Under the pieces are notes generated by a model, which was not told the DNA's origin, made no database searches, and saw only the letters and a list, made by a program, of their open reading frames with translations. Below are positions 25,979-34,418 of a DNA stretch of 64,000 nucleotides, piece by piece. Numbering within the stretch: the first letter of the stretch is position 1; every line of letters starts with the position of its first letter. The DNA lies in the NCBI RefSeq assembly GCF_018129685.1, contig NZ_JAFCLG010000008.1:1-64000 (forward strand). Reading direction: 5' to 3'. Made by a program: the position numbers and the translations under genes. The stretch is from Bradyrhizobium manausense. Lineage in GTDB: Bacteria; Pseudomonadota; Alphaproteobacteria; Rhizobiales; Xanthobacteraceae.

Positions 25979-26886
25979 GAAATACCTTTTCCGAGACGCT
26001 TTACGCCGAGGCAACCGCCAACCCGGACATCTATATCGTCGTCGCCGACATCTCGCCGGCCGGCAGCATGGGAAAATTCTCGAGCGAATACCCCGAGCGC
26101 TTCATCAATGTCGGCGTCGCGGAGCAGTCCATGATCGGCATCGCCGCCGGTCTTGCGCTGAAGGGCTGCCAGCCCTTTGCCTACACGATCGCGACCTTCA
26201 GCCTGTATCGTCCCTTCGAGATGATCCGCGACGATCTCTGTTATCAGAACCTGCCGGTCACCGTGGTCGGCATGGGCGCCGGCGTGATCTATTCGACGCT
26301 GGGCGGCACGCACCACACCCAGGAGGACATCGCGATCGCCTCCGCGCTGCCCAACATGCAGGTGCTGGCCCCCTGCGATCCGCTCGAATGCATCGAGGCG
26401 ACCCGCTGGTGCGCAAAGCAGAAGAACGGACCGGTGTATTTGCGTATCGGCAAGGCCGGCGAACCCGTGCTGACCGCGAACGCCGAGCCCTGGCAGTTCG
26501 GCAAGCTGCGCTACCTGCGGCGCGGCCGTGACGTCTGCATCCTCACCTATGGCGTGATCACGGCGATGGCGACCGACATCGCCGACAAGCTGGCGGCACA
26601 GGGACGCTCGGTCTCGCTGGTCTCGGCGCATACGCTCAAGCCACTCGATCGCGAGGGCGTCACGGCCGCCCTGCAGCGGCACGGCCACGTCGTGGTGATC
26701 GAGGAGCATGCGCCGCAAGGCGGCCTCGCCTCGCAGGTGAAGCAGATTGCGTGGGACGTCCGCGCCACCTGCCGGCTCGATACATTCACGCTGCAGGATG
26801 CGTTCATCCACAATTACGGCACGACCAGCGATCTGCTCGCGGCGCACGGCCTGTCGCCCGAGTTGATCCTGGCCAAGATCGGCTGA
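25975..26886 (+). CDS. Transketolase, C-terminal subunit
   Basis: A 303-residue partner of the preceding gene. It starts at a GTG whose last bases form the upstream stop (GTGA). The pyrimidine-binding domain has NVGVAEQSMIGIAAGLAL, with the glutamate that activates thiamine diphosphate, and IATFSLYRPFEMIRDD. The C-terminal transketolase domain begins near residue 185 (ILTYGVITAMATD). It should form a heterotetramer with the N-terminal subunit. Related split enzymes include DXS-like proteins, but the residues seen fit transketolase better. Confidence 0.92.
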   Translation: MRNTFSETLYAEATANPDIYIVVADISPAGSMGKFSSEYPERFINVGVAEQSMIGIAAGLALKGCQPFAYTIATFSLYRPFEMIRDDLCYQNLPVTVVGMGAGVIYSTLGGTHHTQEDIAIASALPNMQVLAPCDPLECIEATRWCAKQKNGPVYLRIGKAGEPVLTANAEPWQFGKLRYLRRGRDVCILTYGVITAMATDIADKLAAQGRSVSLVSAHTLKPLDREGVTAALQRHGHVVVIEEHAPQGGLASQVKQIAWDVRATCRLDTFTLQDAFIHNYGTTSDLLAAHGLSPELILAKIG

Positions 26887-26895
26887 GGGCGGACG

Positions 26896-27774
26896 ATGCG
26901 CGTGCTCGTGACCGGCGTCTCCGGCTTCTCGGGCAGCACGGTAGCACGCCGGCTCGCGAGCAGCGGCCACGATGTCGTCGCCACTTATCGCCGCGAGACG
27001 GATTTTCTCGCGCCGCTGCGCGACTTCGCACGGCTGAATTTGGTCCGGACGGACCTGATCGACGCCGGCAATCTTGTTGGCCCGTTCGACGCCATCGTGC
27101 ATACCGCGGCGACCTCCCCGAGCCCGGGCGTCGACGTCGCAATGCTCGTTCGCGACAACATCGATGCGAGCTTCGCGCTGATCGAGGCTGCCCGGCGCTG
27201 GGGGACCCGCCGCGTCATCTTCTTCTCGTCGCTCTCCTACTATGGCCGGATTGCGCAGGACGTCGTCGATGAAGCCACGCCGGTGCGTGATCCCGACACC
27301 TATGGCGCATCGAAACGCATTGTCGAACAGCGGCTCGCCGAACTCGGTGGCACGTTTTCCACGCTGGCGCTGCGACTTCCGGGAATCGTTGGCCCAGGCG
27401 CGCATCGCAATTGGCTGTCAGGCGTCGCGTCGCGGCTGCGGGCTGGCGAGACGATACGCGCCTTCCATCTCGACCGCCCCTACAACAACGCAGCTCATAT
27501 CGAAGACGTCGCCGCACTGGTCCAGGGTGTGCTCGCCCGCGAGTCCTGGCGTGGTTTCGACGCGGCAGTGCTGGGCGCCGCGGGATCGCTGACCGTGCGC
27601 GAAATCGTTGAACGCCTTGCGCTGGCGCTGGACGTGTCAGCCAAAATCGAACAGATCAGCCCCACCAACACGTCGTTTACACTGTCGAGCGCTCACGCCA
27701 TCGCACGCTACGGCTATCAACCGATGGAAATCGGCGCGCTGATCGATCGTTACGGCCGCGAGATCGTCGGCTAA
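26896..27774 (+). CDS. NAD-dependent epimerase/dehydratase (SDR), last gene of the operon
   Basis: A 292-residue SDR. The NAD motif is VTGVSGFSGSTVA, the serine segment FFSSLSYYG, and the catalytic YGASKRIVE. It is shorter than the other two SDRs of the island and carries RPYNNAAHIEDVAALV, typical of sugar-nucleotide reductases and epimerases. It starts nine bases after the transketolase C subunit. The stop codon is followed at once by a two-hairpin repeat element shared with the convergent radical SAM gene. Confidence 0.82.
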   Translation: MRVLVTGVSGFSGSTVARRLASSGHDVVATYRRETDFLAPLRDFARLNLVRTDLIDAGNLVGPFDAIVHTAATSPSPGVDVAMLVRDNIDASFALIEAARRWGTRRVIFFSSLSYYGRIAQDVVDEATPVRDPDTYGASKRIVEQRLAELGGTFSTLALRLPGIVGPGAHRNWLSGVASRLRAGETIRAFHLDRPYNNAAHIEDVAALVQGVLARESWRGFDAAVLGAAGSLTVREIVERLALALDVSAKIEQISPTNTSFTLSSAHAIARYGYQPMEIGALIDRYGREIVG

Positions 27775-27775
27775 A

Positions 27776-27861
27776 GCATGATCCGGAAAAGTGTGACGCG
27801 GTTTTCCGGAGAGATCATCCGCAAACAACAATCCAAAGCGCGATGAAATCTCATCGCGCTT
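27776..27861. repeat. Two-hairpin rhizobial-type intergenic repeat, probable bidirectional terminator
   Basis: The first hairpin has ATGATCCGGAAAA (27778-27790) against TTTTCCGGAGAGATCAT (27802-27818), with a small bulge. The second has AAGCGCGATGA (27836-27846) and TCATCGCGCTT (27851-27861), perfect 11-base arms with a four-base loop. The GCATGATCCGGAAAA/TTTTCCG core is one I recall as highly repeated between genes in Bradyrhizobium and relatives. It fills the gap between two converging genes, and the second stem reaches the radical SAM stop codon, so it may end transcription from both sides. Confidence 0.75.
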
Positions 27862-29006
27862 CAGGCGCGATCGCCCTCGCGATAGCATCCCTTGCACACT
27901 TCGGGAATGCGGCCCTCGCGGTGATCTCTGCGAAAGGTCTCGTAGGCCTCACCATGCCAGATCGCGACGAGATCCTCGGCATTGCCGAGATCGACGACCT
28001 CGGGGTTGGCGATGGTGCAGCAGGGAACGGTGCGCATGTCGGAGGAGACATAGAGCCGCTCGAACGGCCACGGACAAAGCTTTTCGGTCTTGCGCCAGCT
28101 ATATTTGTCGGTGACGTTCCAGAATGCCACCCGCACGCCAAGCTCGCGGCCGCGCGCCATCAGCCGGTTACAGAGCTCCTCGGTGAAGGCGCCCTCCGCG
28201 ACGATGTCGCGCAGCGCCGCACCCCATTTGTCCTGGCCCCAATTGGTCAGATCGAGCGAGAACGCGAGGCTGGTGAAGCCGGCCTCGGCCGCAAGCTCCA
28301 CGAAATCAGGCAGCTGATGCCGGTTGGACTGCTGCACCACCACCCACATCTTGGTGCGATCGACACCGCGCTCGCGGGAATAGGCATTGATCAGCTTGCA
28401 ATTGGCGACGACGCGTGAGAACACCGAGCCGCGGCGGATGCTTTCGAACGTCGCTTCGTCGGCACCATCGATTGAGATCTGCACCTCGTTCGGATCGGCG
28501 TCGATCAGCTTGCGGTAATTGTCGCGCAGATGCAGCAGCGAGGCATTGGTGGTGGTGCGCACCCAGATCTCGCGCTCGCGCGCGTGGCGGAGCATGGCGA
28601 GGTAAGGCTCGCCCTGCATCAGCGGCTCGCCCATGCCCTGGAGCTTGATCTCGATAAGGCCGTATTGCTGGTCGAGCAGCGCCTTGAAGCTCTCGAGCGG
28701 CATGTCGCCGGCGCGCTGGCCTTTGTGCCAGTCGCTGACCTGGCACATGGTGCAGCGAAAGTTGCAGCGGCTGACATTCTCGATGTCGAGCTTGATCGGG
28801 AGATAGTCGACGATCGTGCGATCGGTCCGCGCACGCAGATACTTCTCGTAATTCGCACGTCGGCGCGGATCGAAGGCCAGCGCGCGTTCGCGCTGGGCGG
28901 CATAGGCGGCCGCCCCCATCGACGGCTCCGGCGCCGGCAAATTGCCCAGGAACGCCGCGCCCTGCGCCAAGGCTGGTCGTTCGATCGTGTCGGCGTCGTG
29001 AGCCAT
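27861..29006 (-). CDS. Radical SAM/SPASM-domain protein
   Basis: A 381-residue radical SAM enzyme. The cluster-binding motif is CNFRCTMC (C81, C85, C88), with a GEPL-type segment GMGEPLMQGEP. The C-terminal SPASM region (KLCPWPFERLY, TVPCCTIAN, EVCKGCYREGD) should hold auxiliary iron-sulfur clusters. SPASM enzymes modify peptides or act as dehydrogenases on aminoglycoside-type sugars. No precursor-peptide gene is seen nearby. Convergence with the sugar operon suggests, without proving, a dehydrogenase or epimerase step on a sugar or lipid-linked substrate. About 165 bases upstream are free for its promoter. Confidence 0.87.
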   Translation of the reverse strand: MAHDADTIERPALAQGAAFLGNLPAPEPSMGAAAYAAQRERALAFDPRRRANYEKYLRARTDRTIVDYLPIKLDIENVSRCNFRCTMCQVSDWHKGQRAGDMPLESFKALLDQQYGLIEIKLQGMGEPLMQGEPYLAMLRHAREREIWVRTTTNASLLHLRDNYRKLIDADPNEVQISIDGADEATFESIRRGSVFSRVVANCKLINAYSRERGVDRTKMWVVVQQSNRHQLPDFVELAAEAGFTSLAFSLDLTNWGQDKWGAALRDIVAEGAFTEELCNRLMARGRELGVRVAFWNVTDKYSWRKTEKLCPWPFERLYVSSDMRTVPCCTIANPEVVDLGNAEDLVAIWHGEAYETFRRDHREGRIPEVCKGCYREGDRA

Positions 29007-29170
29007 TTGCGTCCATTGCGGCGGGGTCCCGGGGGACCGGAACGTCTAGGCAGAACGCAAAACTGATTCGGGTTAAAATCGACCATCATTCGTTCGGCGT
29101 GGCAAGGCCTGTCGTGCCAAGGCCTGGCCCGGCTGCTCCGTACAACTCCGGAGGATCGCCGCCAGCTTTC

Positions 29171-30403
29171 TCAGATCACATAGAACCCGTGCGTGCCGTC
29201 GCGCCGGAGCTGGTCAACGAGGCCGTATTCCCAGTCGAGATAGGCCTGCATCGCCTGCTCGTCGATGTCGGTTCCCTCGTAGGGGCGGCGGTAGCGATGC
29301 GCCGGGTCGGGCTTCGGCAGGACGAGCGGCGGGCCGACCTCCAGCGCGCCGGCATAGCCTCCTTCGAGCACGTAGACGTCCCAGCCCATCTGCGCGAGCC
29401 AGGATGCCGTCATGTCGGCGCGGACGCCCTTGTCATCGGTCAGCAGGATGCGCGCACCGCGCACGGGTGCTGCCATATCGGTCTCCTGCACGAGCTGCCC
29501 ACCGGCATAATGGCGGAAGCCCGGGAGATGACCGGCGGTATACTCCTCGGCATCACGCACGTCGAAGCGATAGAGCGTGCGACCGGTCTCCGCGACCAGC
29601 GCGGCCATCTCTTTCGCGCCGATATGGCGGACGCCGGCGCGATAAGCGACATCGCGGGCATTGCCGGGGCCTCCCTCGAACGACCCGATGGCGCCGCGGC
29701 GGTCGGCGCCGTGCGCAAGGGGGTGCCGCGCCAACGTCCAGCCGATCGTGCCATTGCGCAGCGCCCGCACCTTGTTGGGCACACCGGCATTAATCAACGA
29801 CTGGGTGCCGATGATCGAGCGGGTACGGCCGGCGCAGTTGACGATGATCGTCGTATCGGGATCGGGTGCGGCCTGGCCGGCCCGCAGCACGAGCTCGGCG
29901 CCGGGCACGCTGACCGAGCCCGGAATGTTCATGGTCGCATATTCGTCGAAGCGGCGAACATCGAGGATCGCGATGTTGGCCTTGTCCGCGATCAGCTTTG
30001 CGACCTCGTCGGCGCTGAGCGAAGGCGTGTGTCGCCGCGCCTCGACCAGCTCGCCAAAGGCCTTCGAATAGGAATTGACGTCCTCGAACACCTCGTAGCC
30101 TGCCGCGCGCCAGGCTCTCAGCCCGCCGTCGAGCGCACGAACATTGCCGTAGCCGAGGGCCGCCAGGCGTTCCGCGCCCGCCGCGACCAGCCCCTCGCCG
30201 TCATCGAAGAGCACGACCGGCACGTCCTTGCGCGGCAGCCTCACCGCAGCCTCGATCGCGATCCGGTCCACAGCCATGTTGGCGGCGAACAGCGGATGGC
30301 CTGTGGCAAAGGCCGCCTCATGCCTGAGATCGAGCAGAGCGATCTCCTCGCGCAGCAGCAGCGCGCGGCGGATATCGGCGGGGTTTACGGTCGAGAGCTT
30401 CAT
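29171..30403 (-). CDS. Triple-rhodanese-domain protein
   Basis: A 410-residue protein of three rhodanese-like domains, at about 1-105, 125-240 and 255-360, and a C-terminal tail. Only the middle domain keeps a catalytic cysteine, C190 in IVNCAGRTRSIIG. The matching positions are VLFDDGEG in the first domain and LLTDDKGV in the third, which are cysteine-free. One active sulfur-carrier site with two structural or binding domains is the simplest reading. It probably handles sulfane sulfur in the cytoplasm. It is on the same strand as the iron-uptake genes upstream but 77 bases separate them, so shared transcription is uncertain. Confidence 0.87.
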   Translation of the reverse strand: MKLSTVNPADIRRALLLREEIALLDLRHEAAFATGHPLFAANMAVDRIAIEAAVRLPRKDVPVVLFDDGEGLVAAGAERLAALGYGNVRALDGGLRAWRAAGYEVFEDVNSYSKAFGELVEARRHTPSLSADEVAKLIADKANIAILDVRRFDEYATMNIPGSVSVPGAELVLRAGQAAPDPDTTIIVNCAGRTRSIIGTQSLINAGVPNKVRALRNGTIGWTLARHPLAHGADRRGAIGSFEGGPGNARDVAYRAGVRHIGAKEMAALVAETGRTLYRFDVRDAEEYTAGHLPGFRHYAGGQLVQETDMAAPVRGARILLTDDKGVRADMTASWLAQMGWDVYVLEGGYAGALEVGPPLVLPKPDPAHRYRRPYEGTDIDEQAMQAYLDWEYGLVDQLRRDGTHGFYVI

Positions 30404-30480
30404 GGCATCAACCCTGGTCAGGACAAGCCATGGGCTTTTGAACGATTGTCGAGGTGTTGGCTAGCCTTTCCGGCGGCCAC

Positions 30481-31701
30481 TCACTCGCCCGGAACGAGCC
30501 GCTCGAGCGGCGTCCGCAACGGACGCCGCAGCTTGCGGCGCGACAGGTACAAGAGCACGCCGGTGACCGCAAACAGCGGCATCAGCACCGCGGCGATCAT
30601 GAACGCGAGCCTGCCGGGCCAGCCCAGGACGGCACCACGGTGAATGTCGAGGACGCTCGCAATCGCCTTCTCGCCCAGCGTCTTGTCCGCATAGCGCTCA
30701 GCGGAGATGACCTGGCCGCTTACGGCATCGATGCGAAATTCATCGCGCATGGACTCGAGCGTCGAGTCCTTCGGCCACGACCGGATCCGCATCACCGTAC
30801 CCGGGCCGACAGGGAGCATCAGCTGGGCCCTGGCAAAACCGCCGCCCTCCTCCTGCTGGAGGGTTGACCACGCGCGATCGAATCCAATCGGCTGAACCGT
30901 CTCGCGGCCGCCCGCCGCGCGCGGTGCCTTGGGCTGCATCTTCGCCGCCGCCACATGCGGGCGCGACAGCAGCCAGACGACACCGTCCTTGTACCAATCG
31001 AACGAGTACCAGAGCCCGGTGAGCGTCATGACGAAGTAAATCGGCAGAACCCAGGTGCCAATGACGGCATGCAGCGAACGATATCGGCCGCGGCCGCTGA
31101 GCCCGAGATTTAGCTTCAGCCACACTTGCACGCTGCTTGACCGGCGCGGCCAGCGCAGCACGAGACCGGAGATCATCATCACGATCAGGCCAAGCGCGAC
31201 AAGTCCGGTGATCTGGCGCCCCCACCCCCTGGCATCTCCCGGTATCAGCAGCCACCGGTGTAGGCGGCGCACCGTCGCAAAGAAGTCCTCGCCCCGCGGG
31301 ACACCCAGCACGCTGCCGTCATAGGGATCGACATAGAGCGAGGACGGCCGCTCGCCCTGTTCGTCGCGGGCGAAGCGGATATGCACGGCGGCCGACGGAT
31401 CGCTGGATAGCACGATGCCCGCGACCTTGCCGGCATCCGGTACGGCTCTCAGGCGCACCACCAGTTCGTCCGGCGTCAGCGCCGGTGTCGTCCGTGGCGC
31501 GACCTGCATGATGCCGGCATTCAAATGATCGACGATCTCGTCCTCGAAGCTCATGATCGCACCGGTCAGCGCAATCAGGCAGAGCAGCAGCGCGAGCGCA
31601 AGGCCGGCAATGGAATGGACTTGGAGCAACGCGGCCTTGATTGCGCGCCGATACTCACTCGCCATGACCGAGCCATATCTGCCTTGGTACCGCATCGCCA
31701 T
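30481..31701 (-). CDS. PepSY-associated inner-membrane protein of iron uptake
   Basis: A 406-residue protein with about four membrane segments: HSIAGLALALLLCLIALTGA, GLVALGLIVMMISGLVL, WVLPIYFVMTLTGLWYSF, and one near residue 370 (AFMIAAVLMPLFAVTGVLL). The periplasmic PepSY regions include histidines near the membrane (LHSIAG, LHAVIG, DIHRGA), as in PiuB/FsrB-type ferric-siderophore reductases. It follows the TonB receptor stop by two bases and is surely co-transcribed, so it probably reduces imported ferric siderophore. The start may be 31701 or the methionine at 31665. Confidence 0.87.
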   Translation of the reverse strand: MAMRYQGRYGSVMASEYRRAIKAALLQVHSIAGLALALLLCLIALTGAIMSFEDEIVDHLNAGIMQVAPRTTPALTPDELVVRLRAVPDAGKVAGIVLSSDPSAAVHIRFARDEQGERPSSLYVDPYDGSVLGVPRGEDFFATVRRLHRWLLIPGDARGWGRQITGLVALGLIVMMISGLVLRWPRRSSSVQVWLKLNLGLSGRGRYRSLHAVIGTWVLPIYFVMTLTGLWYSFDWYKDGVVWLLSRPHVAAAKMQPKAPRAAGGRETVQPIGFDRAWSTLQQEEGGGFARAQLMLPVGPGTVMRIRSWPKDSTLESMRDEFRIDAVSGQVISAERYADKTLGEKAIASVLDIHRGAVLGWPGRLAFMIAAVLMPLFAVTGVLLYLSRRKLRRPLRTPLERLVPGE

Positions 31702-31703
31702 CG

Positions 31704-34034
31704 CTAGAACTTCACCGTCGCCGACAGCGAGATGCGCCGGCCGTCGCCCATCGCGACGTTAAGGGCATTACCGGTGGTGGAAGTGTAGTAGACCTTGTCG
31801 AACAGGTTCTTGACGTTGAACTGATAGGTCACGGGCACCTTGTCGATCTTGGTGTCATAGGTCGCGAAGATGTCCGCCACGGCGTAGGCCGGCAGCAAGA
31901 ACGTGTTGGCGGAGTCCCCCGGGCGGTCGCCGACATAATGCGCGCCGCCGCCGAGCCGCAGCCGTCCTGGCAACCGATCGCCGAAATCATAGACGATATA
32001 GAGCGACGCCGTGTTCATCGCGGCGTTCAGCAGCTTTGCGTTGCCGACGACAGGATCGTTGATCAGGCGCGCATCCGTATAGCCGTAGCTGCCAATCATG
32101 CTCCATTCGTCCGTCAGCCTTCCGGTGACATCCAGTTCGACACCGCGAGATCGCGCCGCGCCGGAGGCGCGCCCCGTCGACTTGCCGCCGCCGAGATCAT
32201 CCAGCACCAGCACATTCTTCTTCTGGATGTCGTAGACCGCCAAAGTGCCCGACAACCGCTTGTTGACGTCGAACTTCAGACCGGTCTCCCACTGCGTTCC
32301 CTGTTCGGGCGCGATGGTGGAGTCGACGACGAATCCACTGGTGAACGCCGCGATGGTGGAGGTCGGCTTCAGCGACTGCGTGTAGCTCACGTAGTAGGAC
32401 AGCTCTTCGCTCAGCTTGACGATGACGCCGCCGAGCGGCAGCACCTTGTCGCCGGCCAGATTGGTGTTGGTGATGAAGACGGGCCGGCCTTTTCCGGCGA
32501 GCTGTTCGTATTGCAGCCAGCGCACGCCGCCAACGAAAGACAGCCAGTTCGTCAGATGGAAGGTGTCCTGGGCGAAGAAACCGCGGGAGCCGAGCTTGTC
32601 AGTCTGCTCGCTATCGGTTGCCGAAACGGTCGTGCCCGGTACCACCAGTCCGTAGACCGGGTTGTAGAAGTTGAAGCTCGGCGTTGCCTGTCGGATCAGG
32701 TCGCGGCGATCGATGGTCCGATACAGCGCCTCGCCGCCGAACAGGATCTCGTTGCGGAAACCACCGGCCCAGACGTCCCCCTGCATATAGGAAGTGCCGT
32801 AACTGGCGTTACTGAGCGAGTTCCGGGTGCCATCGTTGCTTCGCGTCTCGACGCCGGTCGTGGCGTTGACGCCGGTGATGCGAAGCTGGTTGGCGCTGTA
32901 AGTCTCGGTGTTGTAGCTGTAGGCCGCAGTGACCTTCCAGGTATCGTTCAGTTTCTGCTCGACCGAGCCCTGCACCAGGTCCGACGTGCCCCACATGTTA
33001 TTGAAGGGCTCGTCGAGCCGGCGTGTCGCGGGGATCGCCAGCGGTGCACCCTTGACGAAGGCGGTGCCGCGGTCGAACGGATAGATGAATTCGCGGTGCT
33101 CATAGGTGAGCTGGACCGTTGTGCTCTCGCCGTACCAGGCGAGCGACGGGTTCACCAGCATTTCACGATGGCGGCCGAAATTGCGCCAATAGTCCTCGCT
33201 GACACCGTAGCCGATAAAGCGATAGGCGAGACCGCTATCGCCGATCGGACCGGTGATGTCGAGCGCGCCGTCGGCACCATTGCGATTGTTCGCGTAGGTG
33301 GACCCAAGCAGCGTCACCGAACCGTGCTGATAGAGCTCCGGACGCTTGCTGATCGTGTTGACGATACCGCCGGGGTCCATGATGCCGTAGAGCAGAGAGG
33401 CCGGGCCCTTCAGCACCTCGACGCTCTCGACTGCGGCATTCAGGCTGCGCCCCTGCACGAGCGGCATGCCGTTGCGCATGATCGAGCCGTCGCGATTGTC
33501 GCCGAAGCCGCGGCGGATCACCGCGTCTTGAGTCCCGGCGAGCGTGTTGGTCTGGGTGATGCCGCTGATGTTGACCAGCGCATCGTCGATGTTGCGCGGC
33601 AGCTGGTCCTTGATGACCTGAGCGGGGACGACGTTGACGGATTGTGAGGTGTCGAGCGGCGACATGCCTGAGCGCAGCGTGCTCGCGCTCGGCATCGCCC
33701 GATAGCCGAGCTTTGCGGCCTGTCGTGAGGCAGCGTCAGCCGCGGCGCGCTCCGACAGCGTCGGCGCCGCGAGCGGAACTGTAGCCGGGTTACGGCGCGC
33801 AACTGCCTCAGTTCGCGGTTGAGACTGCCGGGAGGCCCGCGACGGCTTCGGCCGCTGTGTCGGCGCATCCACATTCACCGGCGGCAATGCCGTTTGCGCC
33901 TGCGCGAAGGTGGCGCTGCAGGAATATTCGGCGAGCAGTACAGCCGCACCGATGAGAAGGCTTGCGCGGCTCTTGCCGGCGCGATTTCGATGACCTCTGA
34001 CGCGAGGGCCATCCACAAGGGCACGCACTTTCAA
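31704..34034 (-). CDS. TonB-dependent siderophore receptor
   Basis: A 776-residue outer-membrane receptor. The signal peptide is preceded by a positive extension and ends near AQAQT at about residue 48. The plug domain (about 125-240) has VNVVPAQVIKDQLPRNIDDAL and VEVLKGPASLLYG. The beta-barrel ends with the terminal phenylalanine of ATVKF. A proline-rich linker at 52-95 follows the signal. There is no N-terminal signalling (STN) domain and no sigma/anti-sigma pair, so control is probably by an iron regulator acting on the 403-base upstream gap. The siderophore type cannot be read from sequence. Confidence 0.93.
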   Translation of the reverse strand: MKVRALVDGPRVRGHRNRAGKSRASLLIGAAVLLAEYSCSATFAQAQTALPPVNVDAPTQRPKPSRASRQSQPRTEAVARRNPATVPLAAPTLSERAAADAASRQAAKLGYRAMPSASTLRSGMSPLDTSQSVNVVPAQVIKDQLPRNIDDALVNISGITQTNTLAGTQDAVIRRGFGDNRDGSIMRNGMPLVQGRSLNAAVESVEVLKGPASLLYGIMDPGGIVNTISKRPELYQHGSVTLLGSTYANNRNGADGALDITGPIGDSGLAYRFIGYGVSEDYWRNFGRHREMLVNPSLAWYGESTTVQLTYEHREFIYPFDRGTAFVKGAPLAIPATRRLDEPFNNMWGTSDLVQGSVEQKLNDTWKVTAAYSYNTETYSANQLRITGVNATTGVETRSNDGTRNSLSNASYGTSYMQGDVWAGGFRNEILFGGEALYRTIDRRDLIRQATPSFNFYNPVYGLVVPGTTVSATDSEQTDKLGSRGFFAQDTFHLTNWLSFVGGVRWLQYEQLAGKGRPVFITNTNLAGDKVLPLGGVIVKLSEELSYYVSYTQSLKPTSTIAAFTSGFVVDSTIAPEQGTQWETGLKFDVNKRLSGTLAVYDIQKKNVLVLDDLGGGKSTGRASGAARSRGVELDVTGRLTDEWSMIGSYGYTDARLINDPVVGNAKLLNAAMNTASLYIVYDFGDRLPGRLRLGGGAHYVGDRPGDSANTFLLPAYAVADIFATYDTKIDKVPVTYQFNVKNLFDKVYYTSTTGNALNVAMGDGRRISLSATVKF

Positions 34035-34121
34035 TTCACTTCCAAGTCACTGCATTCAGGTCGCTGCATTCTCGCAGGCGCATCTAGCAGCGGCGGCGAA
34101 TGAAGAGAACCGGGCGTGAGC

Positions 34122-34151
34122 TTGAATAGCTCTAGTGTTGAATCGTTCTAG
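34122..34151. promoter_or_regulatory. Repeated iron-box-like motif upstream of the TonB receptor
   Basis: Two copies of TTGAATnGnTCTAG lie 16 bases apart (34122-34135 and 34138-34151), 88 bases upstream of the receptor start. The second, TTGAATCGTTCTAG, is a near-palindrome with the TTCTA/TAGAA half-site character of Irr iron-control elements in rhizobia. Placement fits an iron regulator. Assignment to Irr is an inference from memory of the consensus. Confidence 0.35.
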
Positions 34152-34215
34152 GAGAGTGCGCGATCGCATCGCGATCCGTCGAGCGCTGTCGCGACGCTTT
34201 CGTGAGCACGAAACG

Positions 34216-34271
34216 CAACATCGCCAATGGACTTAGCGCGAAATGAGCGCATCTGCTCATTGCCGATGTTG
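34216..34271. repeat. Nested inverted repeat in the receptor/MarR gap
   Basis: Outer arms CAACATCGCCAATG (34216-34229) and CATTGCCGATGTTG (34258-34271) match at 13 of 14 positions. Within the interval AATGAGC (34242-34248) and GCTCATT (34255-34261) are perfect arms. The two pairings overlap at the right arm and so are mutually exclusive at their edge. This could be a repeat element or an RNA switch-like structure; no evidence favours one. Confidence 0.45.
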
Positions 34272-34403
34272 ACGACGCGTCATCGACGCGACGCCGTGTC
34301 GCAGTGGCACCTCGCGTGCTGAAACGCTTGTGCCGGTTCCCAAGCCGTGGCGGCAGAGGCCTGCTCACGTCTTTTTGTTCAGGCTGACTACGCAGTTAAT
34401 CTT

Positions 34404-34418
34404 TACAGTCTAACTGTA
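34404..34418. promoter_or_regulatory. Putative MarR operator
   Basis: TACAGT-CTA-ACTGTA is a perfect inverted repeat with a three-base centre, ending 19 bases before the MarR start codon. The size and symmetry are typical of MarR/OhrR operators. It probably mediates autorepression of the four-gene operon that follows. Confidence 0.6.

Noticed and set aside
27861..29006. A peptide-natural-product (RiPP) locus around the SPASM enzyme
   Set aside because: No short precursor gene with a leader, protease or exporter is visible within several kilobases.
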